Source: CAYUNA01 sp047629355
Lineage (GTDB): Bacteria; Bacteroidota; Bacteroidia; Chitinophagales; Saprospiraceae
Direction of reading: 5' to 3'
Assembly: GCA_047629355.1 (NCBI GenBank)
Contig: JBLHWU010000159.1
Location: 1 to 15,501 of the forward strand
Length of the DNA: 15,501 nt
Shown: piece after piece, positions 7,601 to 13,647 of the stretch
How the letters are laid out: the number at the start of each line of letters is the position of its first letter
Numbering within the stretch: the first letter of the stretch is position 1
Made by a program: the position numbers and the translations under genes
Notes under the pieces: generated by a model
What the model was told of the DNA's origin: nothing
Databases searched by the model: none
What the model saw: only the letters and a program-made list of their open reading frames with translations

Positions 7601-8152
7601 AATGGCTGCTAAAATCTCGACGCCGTCGCCTAAATTTCCAGCCAATTGTAGGTTGAAAGCGGAGTTTAAAACCAAGTTTTGGTTGTTTCCAAAAGAGATG
7701 CCTCGCGCGAAGGTTCCATTATAATCTAAGCCTTGAAATTCGATAATACCTGCCTCATTTTTTGCATAAGGATCATATTCAAAACCGATAATTTTTCTGC
7801 CTTCGATAATGGAAAGAGAAGAATCGAGGTGATTAAAAGTCGCTGCTAAATTGTAAGGTAGAACCCGAAAATTAGCTTGAAATATTGGGTTTTTATTTTC
7901 AAAAAAGCTGTCAATTTGGATAGAATCAAGCTGCAATTGATTGTTCCCAAAATGATAAAAAGCGGAGTCTAATTTTTTTTTATCAATAAAAAGAGTCAAT
8001 GATTCTGGAACGACCGTTAAGCTACCAATCGCCTGCAATTCACTCGAAAATGCGATATTTTTACTACGTTTATTAGAAAAGCCGTCTTGTTGAGCAACAA
8101 GAAAGAATGGAATGAATAGTAAAAGTAATATGCTGAGTAAGTGTTTTTGCAT
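4604..8152 (-). CDS. Large outer-membrane beta-barrel protein, function unknown
   Basis: A 1182-residue precursor with a type I signal peptide (residues 1-21, hydrophobic LLSILLLLFIPFF then LVAQQ). After an N-terminal region of about 120 residues comes a conserved stretch rich in beta structure: ARGISFGNNQ (about 150), a segment ending in NIPLQPEGNTQQLNEFDK (about 188-205), and a section around 290-350 with GERFIIVLAGTERVWIDGK and later DYVIDYNAGDITFTPRR, which resembles extracytoplasmic beta-sandwich domains. From about 355 to the end the pattern is alternating aromatic and polar strands, finishing in Phe (AQMAATF), as in outer-membrane barrels. I recognise the type as a conserved Bacteroidota surface protein but know no assigned function. 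Candidate roles are export or envelope assembly. The gene stands alone, with palindromic elements on both sides. No frameshift is seen. Confidence 0.8.
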   Translation of the reverse strand: MQKHLLSILLLLFIPFFLVAQQDGFSNKRSKNIAFSSELQAIGSLTVVPESLTLFIDKKKLDSAFYHFGNNQLQLDSIQIDSFFENKNPIFQANFRVLPYNLAATFNHLDSSLSIIEGRKIIGFEYDPYAKNEAGIIEFQGLDYNGTFARGISFGNNQNLVLNSAFNLQLAGNLGDGVEILAAISDNNIPLQPEGNTQQLNEFDKIFIQISKDNNKLIAGDYELGVRPPQSYFMNYFKKMQGATYSNISEVFKKKGILSSGASIAISRGKTARQDITAEEGNQGPYRLEGAEGERFIIVLAGTERVWIDGKLMTRGLEEDYVIDYNAGDITFTPRRLITKDSRIIIEFEYSVDNYTRSMYAGNFEYKQGDKFRAYLNIFSEQDGKIPVDDEFSAAERDSLFNAGDDPFSATTTGINRVDEYTAFRVLYKLIANPHADICGAPDSVLIYSTNPDSALYAARFSLVQAGTGFYSLDADNLANGQVYEYTGCEIRGNYIARISIITPKQQQLYTLGAEYEFSKNNRFRSEIALSNQDLNRISPKDDGDNVGLAAFTNFENDFNLNKNLRLETEVSYEYKQSRFEDLNPYRTAEFTRDWNINSINSFKATEHLGSGSLRLRSKKSGTLEYNFSGFFRDSLYEGLKHVATYSFLKNGWEIRAEGNLLETKETEETSRFFRPKFTIVMPIFRDSTGKKFWRIGMTGEREQNERYTKFGQNQQSDTLQSNSFNFDVYNVFIETPKNDKINFLANFRQRLDYAPAGQDFAASTVGSEVNIQSSFRNRRKNKKKRRFLSTLGINFTYRQLEIKNETLTSNEPSETFLGRLNHNWSLYDGSIQTNTTYEVGSGQERKIEFFFDENQEGTGAYIWNDYNIDSVIQVSEVEISPFGNGTVDRFVRYTDEFIRTNNVVFNQSIRLEPKAIWFSEKKGFKKLLTKLSTQSSLQISRKVRDDADVSPWNPFQLNIADTTLVSTNSNIRNTLFFNRADPKFDIQVGMSINEIKSLLSSGFDSRRTDKQFLKWRWNLSKTFSTTAEISQNRKQRVNETTTENNFNIESYMLQPTLRWQPKKNFRMGVSYAYESSENTVGDNGESSTKHDLGWELKFNKSSKTSVETEFSFVKVAFDGETNSAVGFAFLNGLQNGNNYLWNVTIDRKLARNIQLSIGYEGRKTGTARVIHVGRAQMAATF

Positions 8153-8230
8153 CTTTGATTAAAACGCAAAATACTCTGAAAAAGTAGAAATGGAGCAATT
8201 TATTTTCAGTAATTGTCTTTAAACACGCTG

Positions 8231-8396
8231 TTAGGAACGCGAATTAAATAAAGTTACTTTTTCGAGCGCGCGTTTTCGTTCCTAGTTTTTGCTTTAAAAG
8301 TGCGATTTATGTTGATATAATGAGCATTTTTAAAGTGAAAAATATGGACTAAAGCGCGCGCTCGAAAAAGTAAGATTATTTATTTCGCGTTTCTAA
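8231..8396. repeat. Family-1 palindromic element, copy 2
   Basis: A 166-bp near-complete palindrome. The ends are TTAGGAACGCG (8231-8241) and CGCGTTTCTAA (8386-8396). The middle arms pair over about 16 bp, CTTTTTCGAGCGCGCG (8258-8273) with CGCGCGCTCGAAAAAG (8355-8370). The central hairpin is the same as in 262-425, but the pair G327-C362 of copy 1 is A8296-T8331 here: both sides changed, so pairing is preserved. It lies 79 bp upstream of the start of the 1182-residue gene and has the same core orientation as copy 1, about 8 kb away. No gene is encoded inside. Confidence 0.87.
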
Positions 8397-8412
8397 AGTA
8401 AGTTTTGTGTAA

Positions 8413-8462
8413 CTACTCAGGATACTCGGGTTGGAAACCTGAAACCCGAGTTACCCGAGTAG
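8413..8462. repeat. Cruciform-like hairpin with ACCCGAGTAG motif
   Basis: ACTCGGGTT (8424-8432) pairs with AACCCGAGT (8443-8451), and an outer CTACTC (8413-8418) pairs with GAGTAG (8457-8462). The same motif, a CGGGTT/AACCCG hairpin and ACCCGAGTAG, recurs at 13357-13376 in the spacer upstream of serC. This points to a further short dispersed repeat type. Confidence 0.6.
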
Positions 8463-8486
8463 CTACGGTTTTGTTAAGTTTGGGAA

Positions 8487-8598
8487 GTTAGAAAATCGTA
8501 AGATTTTCGAGCTTCAAAAAACATAGTACACGTTGCCTACGGCAAAGCAGGTGGAGTCATTGAGGGTAAGGAACAGGTTTATGAAACCGTTTCTTACC
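8487..8598 (+). repeat. Family-2 structured element with GNRA-capped hairpin
   Basis: Three hairpins in series. The first is GAAAATC-GTAA-GATTTTC (8491-8508), capped by a GNRA-type tetraloop. After GAGCTTCAAAAAA comes TTGCC-TAC-GGCAA (8533-8545). A long stem of about 15 bp with one bulged A pairs 8565-8580 with 8584-8598 around the loop ATG. The first 80 nt align with 11034-11112, where the tetraloop is GCAA and the second stem is CTGCC/GGCAG, so both hairpins keep their fold while bases differ. This is what a structured RNA or a hairpin-dependent mobile element would show. It lies just downstream of the ATL gene (convergent side), so it might also serve as a 3' structure. Confidence 0.65.
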
Positions 8599-8641
8599 TT
8601 CAAATTCTCCTTATCAAAATGCGAACAAACTTCTGTATCAT

Positions 8642-8968
8642 TCACAATAACTCCTCTGATGGATGCCAAAATCGTTTTTTAAAATCCTGTACTTTATCTT
8701 CTTTCACCTCAACGCCTTCGCTCAATAACAATTCTGCCATCATAGTTGGCGATGGAAACTGGTGCCGTCCACTCAATTCCCCCTTGCCATTGACGACCCG
8801 ATGCGCGGGCACTGGTTCCGCCGAAAAGCTATGTCGCAAGGCCCAACCGACCATGCGCGCCGAGCCTAACGCTAAAAAATCAGCAATTGCGCCGTACGTA
8901 GTGACTCTACCCTCAGGGCATAGCCGTGCGACTTCATATACTTGTTCGAAATACGGCTGTTCTTTCAT
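8642..8968 (-). CDS. Alkyltransferase-like protein (ATL; MGMT fold with Ala in place of reactive Cys)
   Basis: This 108-residue protein matches the DNA-binding C-terminal domain of O6-alkylguanine-DNA alkyltransferases. RVTTYGAIADFLALGSARMVGWAL (about 21-44, here broken by the recognition helix) contains the Tyr25 and arginine-finger R38 positions used to flip the damaged base. The active-site motif that is PCHR in true transferases reads PAHR (54-57), so the methyl acceptor is missing. Such ATL proteins bind O6-alkylguanine without repairing it and hand the lesion to nucleotide excision repair; that is known for family members and inferred here. The ATG at 8966-8968 is preferred to the TTG one codon earlier, as an AAGGA stretch lies close upstream. 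Divergent from the TrpF-like gene. Confidence 0.9.
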   Translation of the reverse strand: MKEQPYFEQVYEVARLCPEGRVTTYGAIADFLALGSARMVGWALRHSFSAEPVPAHRVVNGKGELSGRHQFPSPTMMAELLLSEGVEVKEDKVQDFKKRFWHPSEELL

Positions 8969-9087
8969 CAATCCTTTTTACTAATTAGTGAGTCGAGATA
9001 TTAATGGGAGTTTCTCGTTTAAAAGTCAAATATCGAACTCTCCTATTTAAAAATGAATTTTAAGCTAAAAAATCGTCCAGACCTTTT

Positions 9088-9095
9088 TACTTTTG
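9088..9095 (+). promoter_or_regulatory. Candidate -7 box for the TrpF-like gene
   Basis: TACTTTTG matches the Bacteroidota -7 consensus TAnnTTTG exactly and would start transcription near 9102, about 58 nt before the ATG at 9160. No TTTG is found at the expected -33 distance, so the support is partial. Confidence 0.35.
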
Positions 9096-9159
9096 TTCGA
9101 AAATAACGCGTTCCCTGACCAATTATACTAATAAAAATATATACCAATACACCATAAAA

Positions 9160-9807
9160 ATGCTAAAAACACAAGTCAAAGCCAGTTCAATTACCAACCT
9201 GACCGATGCCCGATATTTTGCAGCATGGGAAGTCAAATGGTTGGGATTCAACTTGGATGCAAACGCAGAAGATTATATCGAACCTGTGAAAATGAAGGCG
9301 ATGAAAGAATGGGTGGATGGAGTAGAAGTGGTGGCAGAATTTGGAATGCAGACTGCGTCGGAAATTAAGCAATTAGCCACGCTTCTAGAAATCAAAACGC
9401 TACAAGTTGGGCAGTTTGCGGATGTAGAAATGGTGAAAGCTTTGTCTGATTTTTCGATAATGAAAGCAATCGTTATTGAAATGACGACTTCAGAGTCGGA
9501 GTTGCTCGACCAAATTCAAGATTTTGCACCGTATTGCGACCATTTTTTATTGGATTTTGACAAAAATGGGTTGAGTTGGTCTGAATTGCAAAGTGGCTCG
9601 GTTTTATCTGTAGAATTGGTGAAAACGCTCTGTGAAAAATATTCAATATTAATTGGGATTAATTGTCCTGCGGTGGATTTGGATGACCTTTTAAATGAAT
9701 TAAATCCGACGGGTTTGAATGTAAAAGGTGGAGAAGAAGAGCAAGTTGGCATGAAATCTTTTGATGAATTGGATGAGGTATTTGAGGTAATTGAGGTTTT
9801 GGTGTAA
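9160..9807 (+). CDS. Divergent TrpF-like (phosphoribosylanthranilate isomerase-like) protein
   Basis: This 215-residue protein has the outline of TrpF, the (beta-alpha)8 enzyme that converts phosphoribosylanthranilate to CdRP in tryptophan synthesis. KASSITNLTDARYF (7-20) corresponds to TrpF KxCGITxxxDA; LGFNLD (28-33) to the LGFxF strand; LQVGQ (81-85) to VQLHG; LLDFD (130-134) to the LLD strand that carries the catalytic Asp; and LNVKGGEEEQVGMKSFD (186-202) to the phosphate-binding DVSSGVE..PGxKD end. The catalytic Cys position is Ser9 and the following Gly is Ser10, and the phosphate-binding turns are altered, so activity as a normal TrpF is doubtful. The phosphate-binding glycine (GINCP for GGLNP) is also changed. 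No other trp gene is near. It is probably a paralogue with another role. Confidence 0.72.
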   Translation: MLKTQVKASSITNLTDARYFAAWEVKWLGFNLDANAEDYIEPVKMKAMKEWVDGVEVVAEFGMQTASEIKQLATLLEIKTLQVGQFADVEMVKALSDFSIMKAIVIEMTTSESELLDQIQDFAPYCDHFLLDFDKNGLSWSELQSGSVLSVELVKTLCEKYSILIGINCPAVDLDDLLNELNPTGLNVKGGEEEQVGMKSFDELDEVFEVIEVLV

Positions 9808-9831
9808 GGACAAAAGCCCGATTATTTTATC

Positions 9832-9939
9832 TACCTTTGATTTATTCTTTCAGCGTTATTTCGTCGTCAGCGACCATTTTTTGGTGTTTTCAAAGTGACG
9901 AGCTAATTAAGGAGGCTATTTTAAGTAACCTTCTTAATT
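9832..9939 (+). promoter_or_regulatory. Spacer with possible -7 box and a hairpin upstream of the PrsW gene
   Basis: TACCTTTG (9832-9839) matches the -7 consensus, without a clear -33 partner. Downstream, AATTAAGGAGG (9905-9915) pairs with CCTTCTTAATT (9929-9939), with one G-T pair, forming an 11-bp hairpin about 40 bp before the ATG at 9981. A second -7-like motif, TATTTTTG (9963-9970), is so close to the ATG that it would give a nearly leaderless transcript. These are candidates only. Confidence 0.25.
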
Positions 9940-9980
9940 CATCTCAAAATGAAATACACCGCTATTTTTGAACCATTTCC

Positions 9981-10751
9981 ATGCAAATACTCCTTTTCTT
10001 ATTAGCCATTTTACCTGGACTTGTAATCTGTGCCTATATTTTTTATATAGATAAGCACGAGCGCGAAACTTGGTGGCATTTGCTGGGTTGTTTTATATTA
10101 GGTATGGTGAGTACATTTCCTGCCTTATATTTTGAAACAGTGGTGACAGATGCTGGCTACGATGTGACGGATAATCTTTTTCAAGTATTTTTATATTCCT
10201 TACTTGGTGTTGCATTGATTGAAGAAGTAGCGAAATCCGCTTGCCTTTTCGTATTTCCTTATTTCAACAAATGGTTTAACGAACCGATGGATGGCATTGT
10301 GTATAGCGTGATGATTGGGATGGGATTTGCGACGGTTGAAAACATCTTTTATGCGTACAGCAATGGTTTTGAAACGGTGTTAGTGCGGGCATTTACGGCT
10401 GTTCCAGCGCATGCGGTTTTTGCTATAATTACTGGATATTACGTTGGTTTGGCGAAATTTAACAAAGAAAAACGCATTCAATTAATTTTGACGGGTTTGG
10501 GTTTCGCAATTTTAACACACGGCATATATAATTTTTTTTTGCTACAAGAGCTGTATGAATGGCTATCCGTTTTTGCAATTGTAACCCTATTTATTAGTTA
10601 TCAATTTGCGAAAAGAATGATTGAATTGCACCAAGAAAACTCTCCGTTTTATAGTCAAATTTCTTCAACGTTAAAAGATGCTTTTATCACAGAAGAATTG
10701 GATACTGAAAATCAAGACTCGGTAGATAGTTCTGAAAGGGAAGAAATTTAA
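9981..10751 (+). CDS. PrsW-family intramembrane metalloprotease
   Basis: This 256-residue multi-pass membrane protein has the signature positions of the PrsW family (CPBP/Abi-related glutamic-type/metalloprotease superfamily). IEEVAK (80-85) lies in one transmembrane helix, EPMDGIVYSV (101-110) and GFATVENIFY (115-124) in the next, and the HAVF motif (144-147) in a later one. E81, E82, E120 and H144 are the likely active-site residues. In Bacillus subtilis, PrsW cuts the anti-sigma factor RsiW at site 1; the target here is unknown, as no sigma or anti-sigma gene is nearby. About seven to eight hydrophobic segments are visible, then a short acidic cytoplasmic tail (about 215-256). It follows the TrpF-like gene on the same strand after 173 bp. 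Confidence 0.88.
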   Translation: MQILLFLLAILPGLVICAYIFYIDKHERETWWHLLGCFILGMVSTFPALYFETVVTDAGYDVTDNLFQVFLYSLLGVALIEEVAKSACLFVFPYFNKWFNEPMDGIVYSVMIGMGFATVENIFYAYSNGFETVLVRAFTAVPAHAVFAIITGYYVGLAKFNKEKRIQLILTGLGFAILTHGIYNFFLLQELYEWLSVFAIVTLFISYQFAKRMIELHQENSPFYSQISSTLKDAFITEELDTENQDSVDSSEREEI

Positions 10752-10845
10752 TACTTTTGTCCTAAGAAATTACGCTCCTTCCGATAAATATTATCCTCTA
10801 TTATTAAAAATAAGTCTGACTTCTGATCCCCCTTTAAATAAATAT
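10752..10845. other. Short AT-rich spacer
   Basis: This is the beginning of the 478-bp gap between the PrsW and ROK genes. It holds no gene and no clear structure; the rest of that gap is occupied by the palindromic element at 10846-11192. Confidence 0.4.
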
Positions 10846-11192
10846 CTTCGCCAAATGATGAATAATTGAAAACAGAGTTATGTACTTATCTAGTAATCAT
10901 ATAAATACAAATCTATCTTATTGTACTGAAAACTCAACAGATTTTAAAAATGGTCGATTTTTCATGAAAATGACCAAGTTTAACTCAGCATGAAGTAGTA
11001 AATGGTAACAAGAGGTTGCTAAAAAATTAAGCAGTGAGAAAATCGCAAGATTTTCGAGCTTCAAAAAATACAATGCGCGCTGCCTGCGGCAGTGCGAGTG
11101 GTAGTTTGAGGGATAATCAATCTGAAAAATCTGTTGAGTTTTCAGTATTGTAAATTTATCGTTCATCATTTATTGTTCATCATTTGGCAAAG
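10846..11192. repeat. Nested palindromic element carrying a family-2 insert
   Basis: There are two layers of inverted repeats. The outer one is CTTCGCCAAATGATGAA (10846-10862) against TTCATCATTTGGCAAAG (11176-11192), with one mismatch. The inner one is a perfect 22-bp pair (10924-10945 with 11126-11147, core ACTCAACAGATTTT). Inside are a hairpin at 10951-10976 (TGGTC...GACCA) and the family-2 segment 11034-11112: GAAAATC-GCAA-GATTTTC (11038-11055) and CTGCC-TGC-GGCAG (11080-11092). The segment aligns with 8487-8566 over about 80 nt. A family-2 unit sitting inside unrelated longer arms suggests a composite or nested insertion. An extra direct copy of TTCATCATTT is at 11162-11171. The element ends about 40 bp before the ROK start. 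Confidence 0.72.
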
Positions 11193-11229
11193 ACATTGTT
11201 AAATAAATAACACTTAAAAATACTAAAGC

Positions 11230-12138
11230 ATGATGGGACCAATTTGGGGAATCGACCTTGGCGGCACCAAAATAGAAGGGGTCATCTTAGAAGATCGCGA
11301 GAGTATGCGGGTGCTGAAGCGGATGCGTACTCCGACGGATGCACATCGAGGCTATATCAATATTGTACGGCAGATATACAAATTGATTGAAACGCTGACT
11401 GCAGAAGTGGGGATTCGTCCTGGCAAAATCGGTATCTGTGCACCTGGTGTGCTTGACCCGATTAGTCAGACAATGAAAAATTGCAATACGACTGAGTTGA
11501 ATGGAATGCCACTTAAACGGGACTTGGAAAATATGCTTGGGATTCCGATTGAGTTGGCAAATGATGCGAATTGTTTCGCGGTTGCGGAGGCAAATTTTGG
11601 TGCAGTTGTAGATGTTTTACCTGAAGCATCTGTTATTTTTGGAGCTATTTTAGGGACAGGTGTTGGCGGCGGAGTAGTTATAAATGGAAAAGTATTGAAA
11701 GGGCGACAAGGGATTGCAGGCGAGTGGGGACATAATTTTCTTGATGAATCTGGCGGCGCGTGTTATTGTGGAAAAACGGGCTGTGTGGAACAAATTATTT
11801 CTGGGACCGCTTTAGAAAAATATTATAATAATATCGTCGGCAGTGACTTAATATTACCGGAAATTGTTGAAAGACATCAATCTGGCGAAGATGAGATAGC
11901 GACCCAAACGGTCAATCGGCTGATCAATTTTTTTGGAAAAGGCATGGCGAATGTCATCAATATTTTAGATCCAGATGCGATTGTAATTGGTGGCGGTGTT
12001 GGAAATATTGACTTATTATATTCGGAAGGTGTGCGCGAAGTGGAGAAGTATGTTTTTAATGATAGATTGGATACGATTTTCTTGAAGCCGAAACTGGGAG
12101 ATAGTGCAGGAGTATTTGGTGCAGCATTGCTGACTTAG
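11230..12138 (+). CDS. ROK-family sugar kinase (glucokinase-like)
   Basis: This 302-residue ROK protein phosphorylates a hexose, probably glucose or an N-acetylated amino sugar, with ATP in the cytoplasm. The phosphate-binding motif DLGGTK is at 9-14. ELANDAN (108-114) contains the catalytic base D112. LGTGVGGG (141-148) is the second phosphate/adenosine-side loop. GEWGH (164-168) and CYCGKTGCVE (178-187) give the ROK zinc site H168, C178, C180 and C185. IGGGVG (about 254-259) is the adenosine motif. There is no N-terminal helix-turn-helix, so it is a kinase and not a ROK repressor. ATG occurs twice at the start (11230 and 11233), and either could be used. The gene converges on serC across the palindrome at 12166-12229. 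Sugar specificity cannot be fixed by eye. Confidence 0.92.
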   Translation: MMGPIWGIDLGGTKIEGVILEDRESMRVLKRMRTPTDAHRGYINIVRQIYKLIETLTAEVGIRPGKIGICAPGVLDPISQTMKNCNTTELNGMPLKRDLENMLGIPIELANDANCFAVAEANFGAVVDVLPEASVIFGAILGTGVGGGVVINGKVLKGRQGIAGEWGHNFLDESGGACYCGKTGCVEQIISGTALEKYYNNIVGSDLILPEIVERHQSGEDEIATQTVNRLINFFGKGMANVINILDPDAIVIGGGVGNIDLLYSEGVREVEKYVFNDRLDTIFLKPKLGDSAGVFGAALLT

Positions 12139-12165
12139 AATGTGTTTAAGTATCCCGCGTTACTT

Positions 12166-12229
12166 AGGTGTTTATGTTTTAATCTCTTTTTGTCTAATTA
12201 GACAAAAAGAGATTAAAACATAAACACCT
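12166..12229. terminator. Perfect 64-bp palindrome between convergent genes, likely two-way terminator
   Basis: The 32 bases from 12166 (AGGTGTTTATG...) are the exact reverse complement of the 32 bases that end at 12229, with no spacer; the centre is GTCTAATTAGAC. In RNA this gives a hairpin of almost 30 bp in either direction. It occupies the 108-bp gap between the ROK stop and the serC stop, the place for a bidirectional terminator. The stem is AT-rich, and only a weak T-rich stretch follows (TTCTAAATATTTTTG on the plus strand), so it is not a classical GC-rich terminator. Confidence 0.7.
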
Positions 12230-12246
12230 TCTAAATATTTTTGATT

Positions 12247-13323
12247 TTAACCATTCTCCTTGCCAAAAGCATTCATCACATCTACTAAAACTTTCACAGA
12301 TTCAATCGGCATTGCATTATAAATAGACGCACGGAAACCACCTACGGAACGGTGACCTTTCAAGCCCACACAATTAGCGGCAGCAGTTGCAGCCAAGAAT
12401 TTATCTGCCAACTCTTCGTAGCTTTCATTCAACACAAAATTCACATTCATTAACGAACGGTCTTCTTTGGCAACTGAACATTTAAAGCAAGGATTGGCAT
12501 CAATAGCATCGTATAATAATTTAGCTTTTGCTTCATTTTTAGTTTGCATCGCAGCCAAACCACCATGTGCTTTTAACCAACGCAAGGTTAGCGTACATAC
12601 AAAGATTGGATAAACTGGCGGCGTATTAAATGAAGATTGTTTCTTAACATGCGTTCGGTAATCCAGCATTGTCGGGATTACTCGCTCCACTTTTCCAAGC
12701 ACATCTTTCTTCACAATCACCAACGTAACGCCTGCAGGTCCAAGATTTTTTTGCGCACCAGCATAGATTAAGTCAAAACGATTGACATCAATTGGGCGGC
12801 TAAAAATATCAGAAGACATATCACAAACCAAGGGTGTATCTGTTGCTGGGAATTCTTGCAATTGCGTACCAAAAATGGTATTGTTACTTGTCAAATGCAC
12901 ATATTTAGCATGTGCTGGAATCTCATAATCTTTAGGAATGTAGGAGAAGTTTTTGTCTTCAGAAGATGCTAGAACTTCTACATTTCCAAAAAGTTTCGCT
13001 TCTTTGATAGCTTTGGTTGACCAAGATCCCGTGTCGGTATAGCAAGCAGTTTCGTCTTTTCCTAAAAGATTCATTGCCGTCATATAGAACTGGGAACTTG
13101 CACCACCTGTCAAAAATAAAACAGCGTAGTCGTCACTCACATTCAATAATTCTCGAATCAATGCTTCTGCTTCGTCCATAATCGCGACGAATTCTTTGCT
13201 TCGGTGCGAAATTTCCAAAATCGACAAGCCCATTCCATTCCAATCTGCCGCTGCTTCGGATGCTTCCTTGATTACAGATGTTGGTAAAATTGCTGGTCCA
13301 GCAAAAAAATTATGTTTTTTCAT
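12247..13323 (-). CDS. serC: Phosphoserine aminotransferase
   Basis: This 358-residue PLP enzyme makes 3-phosphoserine from 3-phosphohydroxypyruvate and glutamate in serine synthesis; the same enzyme can serve pyridoxal phosphate synthesis. Typical motifs are HNFFAGPAILP (4-14), EISHRSKEF (37-45), FLTGGASSQF (70-79), LTSNNTIFGTQ (144-154), DMSSDIFSRP (168-177) and GAQKNLGPAG (189-198), with K192 as the PLP lysine. The ATG at 13321-13323 is chosen because the family begins with a KxHNFxAGP sequence within the first residues; an upstream ATG (13333-13335) or TTG would only add a short unconserved tail. Length is normal. The palindromic element at 13344-13518 lies directly upstream. No serA is visible beside it. 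Confidence 0.96.
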   Translation of the reverse strand: MKKHNFFAGPAILPTSVIKEASEAAADWNGMGLSILEISHRSKEFVAIMDEAEALIRELLNVSDDYAVLFLTGGASSQFYMTAMNLLGKDETACYTDTGSWSTKAIKEAKLFGNVEVLASSEDKNFSYIPKDYEIPAHAKYVHLTSNNTIFGTQLQEFPATDTPLVCDMSSDIFSRPIDVNRFDLIYAGAQKNLGPAGVTLVIVKKDVLGKVERVIPTMLDYRTHVKKQSSFNTPPVYPIFVCTLTLRWLKAHGGLAAMQTKNEAKAKLLYDAIDANPCFKCSVAKEDRSLMNVNFVLNESYEELADKFLAATAAANCVGLKGHRSVGGFRASIYNAMPIESVKVLVDVMNAFGKENG

Positions 13324-13343
13324 GTTATTCGTCATTTGTGATT

Positions 13344-13518
13344 GATGCAAGTAATTCGGGTTTCTAACCCGAGTAGTTGTCTTTTCAGGTTAGAAAACTG
13401 GAATCCGCCGAATAACTATCATTAAAGATAATCATATTCTGCCGTTTTTATAGACTTAACTCGGGGTTGGGAACTCCAATGACTGCTGCTCGGATTGAAA
13501 ACCCAAGTTGCTTGAATC
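13344..13518. repeat. Imperfect palindromic element in the serC leader
   Basis: The outer arms are about 22 bp and imperfect: GATGCAAGTAATTCGGGTTT (13344-13363) against the complement of GAAAACCCAAGTTGCTTGAATC (13497-13518; split here, core AACCCAAGTTGCTTG). A second pair is CCCGAGTAGTTGTC (13368-13381) against GACTGCTGCTCGG (13481-13493). The left arm itself forms a small hairpin, CGGGTT-TCT-AACCCG (13357-13371), and carries ACCCGAGTAG, shared with 8453-8462. The pairing is diverged, so it is an old copy. If serC is transcribed from the box at 13544-13551, this whole structure is in its mRNA leader. Confidence 0.55.
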
Positions 13519-13543
13519 ATTATTAAATTTTTGAATGAAGCCG

Positions 13544-13551
13544 CAAAAATA
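13544..13551 (-). promoter_or_regulatory. Candidate -7 box for serC
   Basis: On the minus strand this reads TATTTTTG, an exact TAnnTTTG match. There is no TTTG at the -33 distance. The start would be near 13537, giving a leader of about 215 nt that spans the palindromic element at 13344-13518. A 12-bp palindrome CCTATTTATAGG lies just upstream at 13575-13586. Confidence 0.3.
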
Positions 13552-13647
13552 GGGTATTTAATGGTACGAATCCACCTATTTATAGGTTATATTTTTGTAA
13601 AATAAGGAAGATTACGATGTCTAAAAAATAGGTGCGTTTTACGATTT

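Noticed and set aside
262..8396. CRISPR array or composite transposon made by the repeats
   Set aside because: The repeats are few, far apart, individually palindromic and not separated by regular spacers, and no Cas or transposase gene is present. A composite transposon would need a transposase in the flanking units.
10918..11169. 83-codon minus-strand frame
   Set aside because: It is produced by the inverted repeats of the 10846-11192 element; no start context or domain.
12247..13350. Longer serC reading from the TTG at 13350
   Set aside because: The added nine residues are not part of the conserved N-terminus, and the internal ATG at 13321-13323 gives the family start.
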